Notes under the pieces: generated by a model | The model's database searches: none | Told to the model about the DNA's origin: nothing | The model's input: the letters and a program-made list of their open reading frames with translations, nothing else | DNA from: Azospirillum oleiclasticum | Lineage (GTDB): Bacteria; Pseudomonadota; Alphaproteobacteria; Azospirillales; Azospirillaceae | Length of the DNA stretch: 64,000 nucleotides | NCBI RefSeq assembly: GCF_013423485.1 | Contig: NZ_JABFFR010000002.1 | Span: 122,080-186,079 of the forward strand | Direction: 5' to 3' | Shown: positions 15,348 through 25,562 of the stretch, piece by piece | Numbering within the stretch: position 1 is the stretch's first letter | Layout: every line of letters starts with the position of its first letter | Translations under genes and position numbers: made by a program

Positions 15348-18300
15348 ATGCGTGCCGGTGGTGTCGGCGTGACGGTTTTGCTTTCGGCCGGGATGGCCGC
15401 GGTAGCGGTGTTGTCCGGGCTGGCCATGGCGCTCGGCCTCGCCGCTGCCCGGCAGCTGGACATGGCGGGAACGGTGACCATGGCCGCCATGGCGGCTGCC
15501 GGTGCCGTGATCGTTGCCCTGGTTCTCGTCGTGGCGGTGGTCCGCGTCCAGCGCGGCATCGCTCTGCGCGCTGACCTTCTGGCCGCGGATGCCGCCGAAA
15601 GCCGGGATGCGCTGCGCCAGGTGACGCAGCGTCTGGAATCCCTGATCGACGGCTCCATCCAGGGGGTGGTGATCCATCGCGGGCTGGTTCCGCTGTACGC
15701 CAGCGACAGCTACGCCCGCATGCACGGTCTGGCCACCGGCCAGGATGTGGTGGCGCTGGGCAGCCTGCGCCCGCTGATCGCCACAGAAGCGCGCCCGCAG
15801 GCATGGAAGGCGCACATCCGCGCGCTGTGGGGGCGGACGGCCCAGCGGCCGGAGCGGCTGCGCGGCCGTCGGCGGAACGGCCGCCTGATCTGGCTGGAGA
15901 CGGTGGACCATCGGGTGGACTGGCAGGACGGACCGGCGGTCCAGACCACGGTGGTGGATGTGAGCGCGCGCGTCGGCGCGGAAACCGCCGCGGTGGAGGT
16001 GACCTCCCAGCTCCGCTCCGCCATGGACGCGCTGGATTGCGGAGTCGTGCTGTTCGACCGCAACTGGAAGATCGAGCTGTTCAACCGCCGTTATCTGGAG
16101 CTGTGGAACCTCACCCCGTTCGACGTGCTGGACCACCCCACCATGCCGGAGCTGCTGCGCTTCGGCGCGCAGCGCGGCGACTTCCCCGGCGTCAAGCCGG
16201 ACCAGTTCCTGCGGGAACGGGTGGAGCTTCTGAACGCCGGCCTTCCCTACACCTACGAGCGGCGCACCATCCTGGGGCGCGACGTGGAACTGCGCGCCAC
16301 GCGCCGCGCCGACGGTGGTTGGGTGATCACCGTGACCGACGTGACCGACCTCAACCGCACGCTGATCGCGCTGAAGGAGAGCGAGGCGCGCTTCCGCGAT
16401 CTGGTCGAGGGATCGCTCCAGGGCATCATCATCGTCCATGATTTCCGCGCCGTCTTCGCCAACCGGGCCTTCGCCGACATGGTGGGTTATCCGGACACGG
16501 CGTCCCTGTCCGACGGCTCGCTCATCGATCCGTTGATCCCGCAGGAGGATCGCGAACGGGTCATCCACCGGATGGCGGAGCTGGAATCCGGCCGCGCGTC
16601 GCCCGACCGTGCGCTCCGGCAACGGCTGGTGCGCCGCGACGGGCGCGTCATCACGGTCGATCTGTGCACGCGGCGCGTGGACTGGAAGGACAGTGCGGCG
16701 GTCCAGGTCACCTGCGTCGACATCACGCCGCAGGTGGAGGCGGAAGGGGCTGCCGCCGCGCGCGCGGCCCAGCTCCGCGCCGCCTTCGAGGCGATGCCCA
16801 ACGGCGTGTGCATGTTCGATCGTGATTTTCGCATGGTGCTCCACAACGATCTGTACCGCCGCCTCTGGTCCTACCCGCAGGAACTCCTGGACCGTCGTCC
16901 CACCGTGCCGGAGCTGATGCGCTATTGCGCCGGCCGCGGCGACTTCGCCGGCCGTGACGTGGAGGCGGAGATCGCCGCCGTCCTGAAGGCGCTGCGTCGG
17001 GGCGAGGCCGTCGATACCGAACTGCAACTGGCGTCCGGCCCGGTGCTGGCGTTCCGCGGCTGCGGGCTGACCGACGGCGGCTATGTCTACAGCTACACCG
17101 ACGTTACCGAGCGCCGGCGGGCGGAAGCGGAGCTGGAGAGCAACCGGCAGCGGCTGGACCTCGCCGTGCTCGCCACCCGTGCCGCGGTGTGGGACGAGAA
17201 CCTGCGCGACGGCACCGTCTGGTGGTCGCCGGAGTACACGCGCATGCTGGGCTATGGCGCGGATGAACTCCAGCCGGCCATCGGTGTCTGGGAAAGCCTG
17301 CTGCATCCCGACGACCTGCCGGTGGTCACCGCCAAGGCGCAGCACTACCTCAGCGGCGGGACGGAGAACTACCACGCCACCTACCGCCTGCGCCGGAAGA
17401 CGGGCGGTTGGGTCTGGGTCGAGGACTACGCACGCGTGCTGCGTGACGCGAACGGGCTGCCTGTGCGCTTCGCCGGCATCATGCTGGACGCCACCGAGCG
17501 GAAGGAGGCGGAAGAGAGGCTGCGGCAGGCGAAGGAGCAGGCGGAGCAGGCCGCGCGCGCCAAGTCGACGTTCCTCGCCACCATGAGCCACGAGATCCGC
17601 ACGCCGATGAATGGCGTGCTCGGCATGCTGGAGGTGCTGGACCGCACGCCGCTCGACACCGAACAGCGCGACGTGCTCCGTGTCGTCCGCGAATCCGCAT
17701 CGGGTCTGCTCACCATCCTCGACGACATCCTGGACTTCTCCAAGATCGAGGCCGGCCGGCTGGAGATCGAGCCGGTGGCCGTCAACCTCCGCGACCTGGT
17801 GGAAGGGGTGGCCGAACTCCTGGGCGCACGGGCGCGGGAGAAGGGGCTCGACCTCGTGTGCCGCCTCGATCTGGAGGGGCGGGAGCGGCGCTCGGTGGAT
17901 CCGGTGCGGCTGCGGCAGATCCTGATCAACCTCGTCGGCAACGCGGTGAAGTTCACGGAGGCCGGCCATGTCGCCGTCGCCGTCACCAAGGGGGAGCAGG
18001 CCGGCACCGTCCGGATCCTGGTCGCCGACACCGGGCCGGGGCTGGACGCCGATCAGCGCGCGCGGCTGTTCCAGCCCTTCACCCAGGTCGATCCGTCCAC
18101 CACCCGCCGGTACGGCGGCAGCGGCCTCGGCCTCTCGATCTGCCGGCGGCTGGTGGAACTGATGGGCGGCACCATCGCCGTGGACAGCGCCCCCGGGGCC
18201 GGGGCGGCGTTCCGCGTCGAGCTGCCGATGCCGCCCTGCGAAGGGACCGACGACGCGCCGGGCGGGCTTTTCGGGCTCTCCGTGTTGCTCATCGACGATT

Positions 18301-19532
18301 GCCCACCGGTGCTCGACGCGTTCGCCGACGCGCTGGAGCGGGCCGGGGCGGCGGTGGCCCGCTCGGCGGACGCGACCGACGGATTCGCGCGGCTGCGCCG
18401 GGCCCTGGCCGACGGACGGCCCTTCGACATCGTGGTGACGGATCACGCGCCGGGCGCCATCGACGGGCTCGGCCTGGCGGGGGCATTGAAGCGGATCCGC
18501 GGACTCGACCGGACGGGCGTGGTGATCGCCACCGTGCTGGAGGACGCCGGGCTTCTCGGCCGCGCCGACGAGGCGGGCACGGAGATCCTGCACAAGCCGG
18601 TGCGTGCGGGGCTGCTGCGCGGGGCCGTGGCGCGCGCCGCCGGGCGCATGACGCTGGAGGCGCTGCCCGACCATGCCGACGCTCGGGACGAGCGTTCCGG
18701 CGATCCGTCCGACAGCCGTTTCGTACCGCCGCCGGTGGAGGAGGCGAGGACGGCGGGGGCGCTGATCCTCGTGGCGGAGGACAACCCGACCAACCGCACC
18801 GTGGTGATGAAGCAGCTTGGCCAGCTCGGCTTCGCGGCGGAAACGGCCGAGGACGGGGCGCAGGCGCTGGATGCCGTGCGCACCGGTCGGTACGGCCTTC
18901 TGCTCACCGACTGTTTCATGCCCGAACTGGACGGCTACGAGCTCACCCGCCGGATCCGCGTGGGCGAGCGCGAGGGCGGGGGGCGTCTGCCGGTCGTGGC
19001 CCTCACCGCCAGCGCGCTCGCCGGCGAGGCGGAGCGCTGCCTGGCCGCCGGGATGGACGACTATCTGTCCAAGCCGGTGGCGATGGGCAGCCTGCACCGG
19101 GTGGTGGCGCGCTGGCTGCCGGCGGCACTCCCCCTGAGACGCCCGGCGGCAACGGCCTCCGAGTCGGTCCCCGCGGGCACCGCGGCGGTGGTCGGGGGGG
19201 GCGACGAGGTGCTCGACCTTGCCCATGTGCGGGAAATCTTCGGCTCCCTCGACGGGGCTGCCGAACTGCTGGGTTACTTCGTGGAAACCACGGAGCCCAC
19301 GGTGGCTGAGGTGCTGGCCGCGGTGGCATCGGGCGACGCGGAGGAAGCGCGGCGGGCGGCCCACAGCGTCGCCGGAGCCGCCCGCACCGCGGGCGCCCTG
19401 GAGCTTGCCCGGCTGGCGTCCGCCATCGAGGTCGCCTCGGCGGCCGGCGATCTGACCGCGGCGGGGGCGATCGGCGCGTCGTTGCACGATGCGTTCGCAC
19501 GTGTGCGCGAGAGGATTGCGAACGGACTGTAA
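15348..19532 (+). CDS. Hybrid sensor histidine kinase with five PAS domains, two receivers and HPt
   Basis: 1394 residues. Two adjacent membrane helices (about 6-33 and 42-67) without a real periplasmic loop are followed by five PAS-type modules (roughly 85-200, 215-340, 350-460, 475-590, 605-715). The HisKA domain carries [11 protein letters not shown] with His748; the ATPase domain has the N box (NLVGNAVKF, near 861), G1 (DTGPGL, 894) and GSGLGLSI. The first receiver has the acidic pair, Asp1032 and the Lys of LHKPV. The second has Asp1188 ([12 protein letters not shown]) and YLSKPV. The HPt domain ends the protein with His1339. All steps of a His-Asp-His-Asp relay are therefore present. 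The ATG at 15348 is chosen over an upstream TTG. The signal is unknown but probably intracellular. Confidence 0.92.
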   Translation: MRAGGVGVTVLLSAGMAAVAVLSGLAMALGLAAARQLDMAGTVTMAAMAAAGAVIVALVLVVAVVRVQRGIALRADLLAADAAESRDALRQVTQRLESLIDGSIQGVVIHRGLVPLYASDSYARMHGLATGQDVVALGSLRPLIATEARPQAWKAHIRALWGRTAQRPERLRGRRRNGRLIWLETVDHRVDWQDGPAVQTTVVDVSARVGAETAAVEVTSQLRSAMDALDCGVVLFDRNWKIELFNRRYLELWNLTPFDVLDHPTMPELLRFGAQRGDFPGVKPDQFLRERVELLNAGLPYTYERRTILGRDVELRATRRADGGWVITVTDVTDLNRTLIALKESEARFRDLVEGSLQGIIIVHDFRAVFANRAFADMVGYPDTASLSDGSLIDPLIPQEDRERVIHRMAELESGRASPDRALRQRLVRRDGRVITVDLCTRRVDWKDSAAVQVTCVDITPQVEAEGAAAARAAQLRAAFEAMPNGVCMFDRDFRMVLHNDLYRRLWSYPQELLDRRPTVPELMRYCAGRGDFAGRDVEAEIAAVLKALRRGEAVDTELQLASGPVLAFRGCGLTDGGYVYSYTDVTERRRAEAELESNRQRLDLAVLATRAAVWDENLRDGTVWWSPEYTRMLGYGADELQPAIGVWESLLHPDDLPVVTAKAQHYLSGGTENYHATYRLRRKTGGWVWVEDYARVLRDANGLPVRFAGIMLDATERKEAEERLRQAKEQAEQAARAKSTFLATMSHEIRTPMNGVLGMLEVLDRTPLDTEQRDVLRVVRESASGLLTILDDILDFSKIEAGRLEIEPVAVNLRDLVEGVAELLGARAREKGLDLVCRLDLEGRERRSVDPVRLRQILINLVGNAVKFTEAGHVAVAVTKGEQAGTVRILVADTGPGLDADQRARLFQPFTQVDPSTTRRYGGSGLGLSICRRLVELMGGTIAVDSAPGAGAAFRVELPMPPCEGTDDAPGGLFGLSVLLIDDCPPVLDAFADALERAGAAVARSADATDGFARLRRALADGRPFDIVVTDHAPGAIDGLGLAGALKRIRGLDRTGVVIATVLEDAGLLGRADEAGTEILHKPVRAGLLRGAVARAAGRMTLEALPDHADARDERSGDPSDSRFVPPPVEEARTAGALILVAEDNPTNRTVVMKQLGQLGFAAETAEDGAQALDAVRTGRYGLLLTDCFMPELDGYELTRRIRVGEREGGGRLPVVALTASALAGEAERCLAAGMDDYLSKPVAMGSLHRVVARWLPAALPLRRPAATASESVPAGTAAVVGGGDEVLDLAHVREIFGSLDGAAELLGYFVETTEPTVAEVLAAVASGDAEEARRAAHSVAGAARTAGALELARLASAIEVASAAGDLTAAGAIGASLHDAFARVRERIANGL

Positions 19533-19655
19533 CTTCATCCGACGCGCGATCGGGCGTCCGTTCGCCTCCGGAGGAGTCGTGCACGTTGCCCGGGGCGCCG
19601 ACTCCCTTTATTTGTGTCGGGTCAGTCGGGCGGATGCCTGTGGGGAGGCGCTGGG

Positions 19656-20060
19656 ATGGAACAGAAGACCGTGGACTACGAGCAGTTCACCATCCTCGTC
19701 ATCGAGGACCAGCCCTTCGTCCGGCGAACGATCATGCAGATCCTGACGCAGATCGGCTTCCGCCGGATCGCCGAGGCGGACAATGGCGAGACCGGGATGC
19801 AGGAGTGCATCCGCACCAACCCCGACATCATCGTCTGCGACATCGACATGAAACCGGTGTCCGGCCTGCAGTTTCTGGAGACGCTGCGCAACAGCTACGA
19901 CGTGCGCAACAACCGCACCCCCGTGGTCTTCCTGACCAACCACACCGAATCCGAGATCGTGAAGAAGGCGATGTCGCTCGGCGTGAACGGGTTCGTGGTG
20001 AAGCCGCCCTCCGTCGGCGCTCTCAAGGAGCGGGTGGACCGCCTGCTGGGATCACGGTGA
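19656..20060 (+). CDS. Single-domain response regulator (CheY-like)
   Basis: 134 residues, one receiver domain and no output domain. The acidic pair is in VIEDQPFVRR, the phosphoacceptor Asp in IVCDIDMKPVSG and the Lys in FVVKPPS. It lies between two hybrid kinase genes; its stop overlaps the GTG start of the following one as GTGA, so both are translationally coupled. It may be the phosphoryl target of the upstream kinase's HPt domain. GGGGAGG precedes the ATG at a slightly long distance. Confidence 0.9.
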   Translation: MEQKTVDYEQFTILVIEDQPFVRRTIMQILTQIGFRRIAEADNGETGMQECIRTNPDIIVCDIDMKPVSGLQFLETLRNSYDVRNNRTPVVFLTNHTESEIVKKAMSLGVNGFVVKPPSVGALKERVDRLLGSR

Positions 20061-22060
20061 GCGCGATGCCGGCCATGACGGCGGTCGCCGCCGGGGATGC
20101 CGGCGCCGCGGCCCTCGCGGCACAGCTCGACACGGTGCTGGCCGCGGTCGGCCAGGGCGTCCTGGTCGTCGCACCCGACCGGCGCGTGCTGCGCATCAAC
20201 GAGCCCTGCCGGGCGATCCTGCGGCTGCCGCCGGAGCTGGCGACCGCCGGCACGCCGGTCGCGGACATCGCCCGCTTCTGCGCGCAGCGCGGCGATTACG
20301 GTCCCGGCGATGCGGAGGAACAGGCGCGTGCGCTGATCGCCCTGTTCGACCTGAACGAACCGCAGAGCTACGACCGCTCGACCCCGGGCGGACCGGCCGT
20401 GACCGCGCGCAGCCTGCCGCTGCCCGATGGCGGTGTCGTCATCACCTACACCGACGAGACCGACTACCGGCACGCGGTGGACGACCTGCACACCGCCGCC
20501 GCAACGCTGGAGGAATCGGTCACCGACCATGCCGGCGACCTGGAGCGGCTGACCGCGGCCCTGGACGTCGCGAGGCACCGGGCGGCGGAGGCCACGCGCG
20601 TCAAGGCGCGCACGCTGGCCCTGATGAACCAGGAACTGCGCATCCCCGTCGGCGGCATCGTGGAGTCGGTGCGGGCGCTGCTGACCGCGCCGCTTGGACC
20701 GCAGGAGCAGTCGCACGTCTCCCGCATCCTCAATTCGGCGACGGCGCTGCGCCTCATCCTCGACGACCTCGGCGATCTGGCACGGCTGGAGGCGGACGAG
20801 ATCACGCTGGAAGCGGCCCCCTTTTCGATCGAGACCGTGGTGGGCAGCGTGCTGTCCGCCATGGCGGAGCGGGCGGAGGAGACGGGGCTGCGCCTGACCG
20901 GCGCGGTCGACACCGTGGTGCCGGAGCTGGTGACCGGCGACGCGGCGTGGCTGCGCCACGTCCTGGCCGAGCTGGTGGCGCTGGCGCTGCGCGACACCGA
21001 ACGGGGCACCATCGCCGTCACCGTGGAGCCCGGTCTGCTGCCGGGCATGGGCCTCGGCGTGCGGTTCGCGGTGGAAGGGGCGGGTCCGGAGGCGGTGGCG
21101 AGCCTGCGGACCTGGCTGTCGGACGGGCCGCTGCCCGATGACATCGCCCAGACCCGGCGCGCCGGTCTGCGCGGGCTGGGGCTGCACATCTGCCGCAGGA
21201 TCGTCGCCCTGATGGGCGGGGAGATGGGGGCGTCGGACGCGGAGGAGCGTGGAACCCTGTGGTTCACGGCGGCTCTGCCCGCCTGTCCCCAGGTGTCCGC
21301 GGGACCCTGCGCCCGCTCCCGCTGCCTGAAGATCCTTGTGGTGGAGGACAACCCCGTCAACCAGCGCGTCAACACCTGGCTGCTCGAGCGCGAGGGGCAT
21401 TGCGTGACCGTGGTGGGCGATGGCGCCCAGGCCGTGCGCGCCGCGTCGGACCACAGCTTCGACGCGGTGCTGATGGACCTGGATCTGCCGGGACTGGACG
21501 GGATCGCCGCGACGCGCCGCATCCGCGCGCTCGACGGGCCGGCCGGCGGCGTTCCCATCATCGCGATCACCGGCAGCGCCCTGCCCATGGACATCGAGCG
21601 CTGCCGCGAGGCGGGCATGAACGACCATCTGCCCAAGCCGGTCAACCCGGCGGCCCTGGTCCGCGCGCTCACTCGCCTGACCGCCGGTGACGGAACGGGG
21701 GGCGCCGCCTCCGCCGACGAGGTGATCGACGAGGTGGTGCTGGGTGCGCTGGAGGGGGTGATCGGCCGCCCGACCGTGGTCCGGCTCGTCGCGGAGTTCC
21801 TGGAGCGCGCCGACGCGATCGGCCCCGAACTGGCCGCCGCCAGGCGCCTTCTGGACATCGACGCGCTGGCCGGGCTGGCCGCCGAATTGAAGGGGGTCGC
21901 CGGCTCCGTCGGGCTGACCGGCGTGTTCGAGACCGCCCGGCTGCTCGACCGCCTCTGTCGCGAATGCCGCCGCGAGGAGGCGCTGGACACCGCCGTTCTG
22001 CTGGCCCGCCGGCTGGACCAGGGCTGCGGCCGGCTGCGCGCCCTGTGGGGGGCGGTGTAG
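20057..22060 (+). CDS. Degenerate hybrid histidine kinase (pseudokinase with intact receiver)
   Basis: 667 residues from GTG 20057, or three fewer from the ATG at 20066. Order: PAS domain (about 12-140), coiled coil (145-180), HisKA-like (180-250), ATPase-like (255-415), receiver (430-550), HPt-like (570-667). The motif expected to read SHEIRTP is NQELRIP, with Gln192 in place of the phosphoacceptor His. The ATPase N box has Leu309 where the Mg-binding Asn should be, and the G1 motif is missing although GLGLHI remains. The HPt motif reads AAELKG with Ala609 for His. The receiver is complete: VVEDNPVNQR, Asp474 in LMDLDLPG, and LPKPV. It cannot autophosphorylate by the normal mechanism, so a scaffold or phosphate-sink role is likely. 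Confidence 0.85.
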   Translation: MSAMPAMTAVAAGDAGAAALAAQLDTVLAAVGQGVLVVAPDRRVLRINEPCRAILRLPPELATAGTPVADIARFCAQRGDYGPGDAEEQARALIALFDLNEPQSYDRSTPGGPAVTARSLPLPDGGVVITYTDETDYRHAVDDLHTAAATLEESVTDHAGDLERLTAALDVARHRAAEATRVKARTLALMNQELRIPVGGIVESVRALLTAPLGPQEQSHVSRILNSATALRLILDDLGDLARLEADEITLEAAPFSIETVVGSVLSAMAERAEETGLRLTGAVDTVVPELVTGDAAWLRHVLAELVALALRDTERGTIAVTVEPGLLPGMGLGVRFAVEGAGPEAVASLRTWLSDGPLPDDIAQTRRAGLRGLGLHICRRIVALMGGEMGASDAEERGTLWFTAALPACPQVSAGPCARSRCLKILVVEDNPVNQRVNTWLLEREGHCVTVVGDGAQAVRAASDHSFDAVLMDLDLPGLDGIAATRRIRALDGPAGGVPIIAITGSALPMDIERCREAGMNDHLPKPVNPAALVRALTRLTAGDGTGGAASADEVIDEVVLGALEGVIGRPTVVRLVAEFLERADAIGPELAAARRLLDIDALAGLAAELKGVAGSVGLTGVFETARLLDRLCRECRREEALDTAVLLARRLDQGCGRLRALWGAV

Positions 22061-22096
22061 GGCGCGGCTCCGGTCCCCGGCTCTCAGCCTGCGCCC

Positions 22097-23854
22097 TCAG
22101 TCTCCGATCGCCACGCCTTCACGCCGGGTGTCGGCACCGCCGATGTAGCCGTTGCCGGTGGCGACGATCGCCTGGATGCCGGAGGTCAGCTCCAGCACGC
22201 GCACAGGGTGGTTGCGTGCCTCCAGCCCGGCCTTCCAGCCCTCGGCCTCGGTGCGTTCCTCCAGCTCGGTCGGGCCGTTGCGGCTGCCGAAGTTCGGGAG
22301 GTCGATGGCGACCTGCGGGTCAAGACCCCAATCGAGGATGGCGACCAGCGTCTTCGTCACATAGTTGATGATGGCGCTGCCGCCGGGGGAGCCGACCACC
22401 GCGTGCAGGCCGCCGTCCTCCCGGAACACCAGCGTCGGGGCCATGGAGCTGCGCGGTCGCTTGCCGGGCTCCACCCGGTTTGCGACCGGCTTGCCGTCGG
22501 CCACGGGGGCGAAGCCGAAATCGGTCAGCTCGTTGTTCAGCAGGAAGCCGCGCACCATCAGCCGGGCGCCGAACCCATCCTCGATGGTGGTGGTCATGCT
22601 GACGGCATTACCCTTGGCGTCCACCACCGCAATGTGGCTGGTGCCGTTCTCGATCCCCTCGGACGCGCCGTAGACGCGCGTATCCTGATAGGGCGGGTTG
22701 CCCGGCTCCGCCTTCTGCATGGAGCGCTTCGGGTCGACAAGACGGGCGCGGCTGCGCACGTAGCGTGGATCGAGCAGCCCCTTCACCGGCACCTTCACGA
22801 AGTCGGGGTCGGCGAGATAGAGCGCTCGGTCGGCGAAGGCGAGGCGCCCGGCCTCGGCGAACCAGTGCACGGCGTCCAGCGAGCCGGGTCCCATCGATGC
22901 GAGGTCCACCGTCTCCAGCACGCCCAGCATCTGCTGCACGGCGATGGCGCCGGAGCTGGGCGGCCCCATGCCGCAGATGGTCCACACCCGGTAGCCGCCG
23001 CACACCGGCAGGCGCTCCTTGACCGCGTAGCCCTTCAGGTCATCCTCGGTCATGTCGCCGGGGTTGGTCGGGTGCCCGGCCACCGCCTTCACGATGTCGG
23101 CGGCGATCAGGCCGCTGTAGAAGGCGTCGGCTCCGCGCTCGGCCAGCGTCTTCAGCGTTGCCGCCAGCTCCGGATTTTTCAGCCGCACGCCGGGCGCCAG
23201 CGGACGGCCCTCGGCGTCGTAAAAGTAGGCGCGCGCCGCCGGGTCGGACTTCAGGTGCTTGTCCAGCGCGATCAGCCCGGCCAGCCGCGGGCTGACCGTG
23301 AAGCCGGTGTCGGCCAGCCGGATCGCCTTTTCGAACAGGCGCGGCCAGGGCAGGCTGCCGTGCTTCCGGTGGGCGAATTCCAGCAGGCGCACGGTCCCCG
23401 GCACCCCGACGGAACGCCCGCCGACCACCGCGTCGTAAAAGGGCATCGGCTTGCCGTTGGCGGCCAGGAAACGCTCCGGCTTCGCGGCGGCGGGTGCCGT
23501 CTCCCGTCCGTCGTAGGTGGTTGTGGTCTTGGTGGCTGCGTCATAATGCACCAGGAAGGCGCCGCCGCCGAGCCCGGAGGATTGCGGCTCCACCAGCGTC
23601 AGCACGAGTTGCACGGCGATCGCCGCGTCCACCGCGCTGCCACCGTTGCGCAGCACCTCGCGCCCGGCTTCCGCGGCAAGCGGGTTGGCGGCGGCGACCA
23701 TGAAACGCGTCGCGCGCTCCACGTCGCGGGTGCCGCGGCCGGTCGCGGCCTCCGGCGGCACGATGTCGGTCTGCGCCCACGCCGGCGCGGCGGCCAGGAG
23801 GGCGAGCAGCCCGGCGCCGGCCAGGCGGCGCCAACGGTTCGCAAGCTCGGTCAT
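22097..23854 (-). CDS. ggt: Gamma-glutamyltransferase (glutathione hydrolase)
   Basis: 585 residues, a periplasmic Ntn-hydrolase precursor. Residues 1-27 form a signal peptide ending AWAQ. The autoprocessing site and nucleophile is Thr405 in ENGTSHIAVVD, leaving a large N-terminal and a small C-terminal subunit. The donor-binding block MTTTIEDGFGA and the oxyanion loop KRPRSSMAPTLVF are present. It hydrolyses glutathione and other gamma-glutamyl compounds or transfers the glutamyl group. It starts about 100 bases downstream of cowN on the same strand and may be read from the same message. Confidence 0.95.
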   Translation of the reverse strand: MTELANRWRRLAGAGLLALLAAAPAWAQTDIVPPEAATGRGTRDVERATRFMVAAANPLAAEAGREVLRNGGSAVDAAIAVQLVLTLVEPQSSGLGGGAFLVHYDAATKTTTTYDGRETAPAAAKPERFLAANGKPMPFYDAVVGGRSVGVPGTVRLLEFAHRKHGSLPWPRLFEKAIRLADTGFTVSPRLAGLIALDKHLKSDPAARAYFYDAEGRPLAPGVRLKNPELAATLKTLAERGADAFYSGLIAADIVKAVAGHPTNPGDMTEDDLKGYAVKERLPVCGGYRVWTICGMGPPSSGAIAVQQMLGVLETVDLASMGPGSLDAVHWFAEAGRLAFADRALYLADPDFVKVPVKGLLDPRYVRSRARLVDPKRSMQKAEPGNPPYQDTRVYGASEGIENGTSHIAVVDAKGNAVSMTTTIEDGFGARLMVRGFLLNNELTDFGFAPVADGKPVANRVEPGKRPRSSMAPTLVFREDGGLHAVVGSPGGSAIINYVTKTLVAILDWGLDPQVAIDLPNFGSRNGPTELEERTEAEGWKAGLEARNHPVRVLELTSGIQAIVATGNGYIGGADTRREGVAIGD

Positions 23855-23955
23855 CGGATCGGGAACTCCGCAGCGCTGGACAAGGGGACCGGCGATGGCC
23901 CTGCGCGACCATACGCCGCTGTCCGCCACCGGTTCCACAGCGCTTGCGGGTGTGG

Positions 23956-24252
23956 TCAGCAGCACTCGTCCTCGAGCTTGCGCAGCATGGCGAGCCCCAC
24001 CTCGTCGCCCTGCTCCTCGAACAGCTCGTCGATGTAATAAACATGGGAGCAGGCGAGGCACAGCTCGTCCGCCTTGCGCGCCGTCGGGTCGTTCCCCGCC
24101 TCCGCGAGGCGCTGCTTGAAGCGTTCCCAGAAGGGGTTGGAGCGCGCAGGATCGGCGATGTGCATCAGCACCCGGTCGACCACGGCACGGGTGTTGGCGG
24201 TGCAGTCGATGCCCTGGAACGAGACGTAGCGGTCGGGAGCGGTGGTGTCCAT
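23956..24252 (-). CDS. cowN: CowN, N2-fixation sustaining protein
   Basis: 98 residues, cytoplasmic. The family blocks DRYVSFQGIDC, DPARSNPFWERF, LCLACSHVYYIDELFEE and the C-terminal LEDECC are all present. CowN protects nitrogenase from inhibition by carbon monoxide and sustains N2-dependent growth when CO is present, as shown in Rhodospirillum rubrum. Four Cys residues, two at the very end, are typical. An RcoM-like CO sensor gene lies 1.3 kb upstream on the same strand, with an acyltransferase gene in between. CGTTCC repeats precede it (24324-24395). Confidence 0.88.
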   Translation of the reverse strand: MDTTAPDRYVSFQGIDCTANTRAVVDRVLMHIADPARSNPFWERFKQRLAEAGNDPTARKADELCLACSHVYYIDELFEEQGDEVGLAMLRKLEDECC

Positions 24253-24323
24253 GCCTTGGGGGTCTCCGGCTGGCGTTGCGGTTCGCCATCCTTGCCGACG
24301 TCGGCCGCTCCTCCGCAACCGCC

Positions 24324-24400
24324 CGTTCCGTGACAGGCCGTTGGCGTTCCCGAACGGCGGTGACGGCGCCCGAATGGACCCGAGACCCGCGTTCCGGAAC
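24324..24400 (-). promoter_or_regulatory. Repeated CGTTCC elements upstream of cowN
   Basis: On the plus strand CGTTCC occurs at 24324, 24345 and 24390. The first two are 21 bases apart, two helical turns, as is usual for paired LytTR-domain sites; the third is part of the palindrome GTTCCGGAAC (24391-24400). They lie 70-150 bases before the cowN start and are candidate sites for the RcoM-like regulator. The match to the general LytTR consensus is only partial. Confidence 0.3.
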
Positions 24401-24464
24401 CCGCCCGGCGGACTCCATCGCGGCCGATGCCGGGTCCGGCAGTCGGGACACACCGGTCCCGGTC

Positions 24465-25493
24465 TCAGCGCCGGGTCAGCAAGGGCGCCTCGATCCAGCG
24501 GTACGAGGCGGCACACACCAGCAGCACCGATGCCCAGGACAGCGCGACGAACGGCAACCCGTGGGGCATCACCTGCTCGAAGCCATGGAAGATCAGCGGG
24601 TGCACAAGATAGGCGCAATACGAGTACATTGCCGTCCGCGCGATCACCGTCTGAAGCAGGCCCTCCCCCGGACGCAGACGCATCAGGAGGACGAGAACGC
24701 AGCACCCGGTCATCGGCAGGATGCTGAACAGCAGCGTTTTGGCAAACCAGCCGGACATGTCGGCGAAGGCGAGCCCGTACAGCATGATCCCGGCCGCCGC
24801 CCCGGCGCCCATCAACACCGCCGGCCAACGCCGGCAATCCCGCCATTCCAGGTGAAGCCAAGCCAGAAGCACGCCCCACCCGATGGCGTCGAGACGCAGC
24901 GGCGTCACCTTGCGGTATGCGTCGTCCCAGACAAGCGCCGCATCGTAGAGCCAGAGGCGCAAGGCAAGCGGGATCAGGATCAGCAGCAGGATCCGGACGA
25001 TCACCGAAGTGCGTGTCGCGCCCAGAAGCGAGACGGAGAACAGAAGGTAGAACCATTCCTCGATGGCGAGCGACCAGCTCACCCCGAACCATGACAGCAG
25101 CGGATCCCGCCACCAGCCCCATTGCAGGAACAGGGCGTAGTAGCCCAGGTTGGTCCACGCGCCGAGGGGCGGGCCGAACACCGCGGCAAGGGCAGCCACC
25201 GTGATGGCGTAGAGCGGGATCGTCCGCCGCCACCGCCGCATCATGAAGCTCGCCCAGGATGCCGGCCCGAACCCGTCGCGAACCCGCCGGATCAGGATCC
25301 CGCCGACCAGATAGCCGCTCAACACGAAGAAGAGCTCGACCCCCCACACGCCGAGATGAAAAAAGACCTCGTCGGGCAGCCCGAACGGCGGGCCGAGGCT
25401 CTGGTTGGAATGCGCAGCCAGAACGAAGACGATTGCCAGCGCCCGCATCGCGTCCAGTCCGGGCACATGTCCGGTCGGCGTGGTCTTTGTCAT
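24465..25493 (-). CDS. Acyltransferase 3 (OafA/NodX-type) membrane protein
   Basis: 342 residues with about ten membrane helices. The N-terminal PGLDAMRALAIVFVLAAHSN carries the family's conserved Arg and His; ELFFVLSGYLVGGIL and WSLAIEEWFYLLF are further family motifs. Such proteins O-acylate surface polysaccharides or other cell-envelope sugars. It lies between the RcoM-like regulator gene (70 bases) and cowN (212 bases) on the same strand; a link to CO metabolism is not evident. Confidence 0.88.
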   Translation of the reverse strand: MTKTTPTGHVPGLDAMRALAIVFVLAAHSNQSLGPPFGLPDEVFFHLGVWGVELFFVLSGYLVGGILIRRVRDGFGPASWASFMMRRWRRTIPLYAITVAALAAVFGPPLGAWTNLGYYALFLQWGWWRDPLLSWFGVSWSLAIEEWFYLLFSVSLLGATRTSVIVRILLLILIPLALRLWLYDAALVWDDAYRKVTPLRLDAIGWGVLLAWLHLEWRDCRRWPAVLMGAGAAAGIMLYGLAFADMSGWFAKTLLFSILPMTGCCVLVLLMRLRPGEGLLQTVIARTAMYSYCAYLVHPLIFHGFEQVMPHGLPFVALSWASVLLVCAASYRWIEAPLLTRR

Positions 25494-25562
25494 GGTCGGA
25501 CGGCCGTCGGTCGGTGCAGGCGGGGAGCGGAAGCGGGAGGGTGTGGTGTAGGCAAATTTCCG

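Noticed and set aside
15309..19538. 1409-codon open frame antisense to the hybrid kinase
   Set aside because: Composition is that of a GC-rich shadow frame (Arg/His/Gln-rich, no domains), exactly mirroring the real gene.
24270..24300. Sigma-54 promoter before cowN (TGGCGA then GCAAC on the minus strand)
   Set aside because: The GC doublet is not at the needed offset and the -24 box lacks the conserved CAC.
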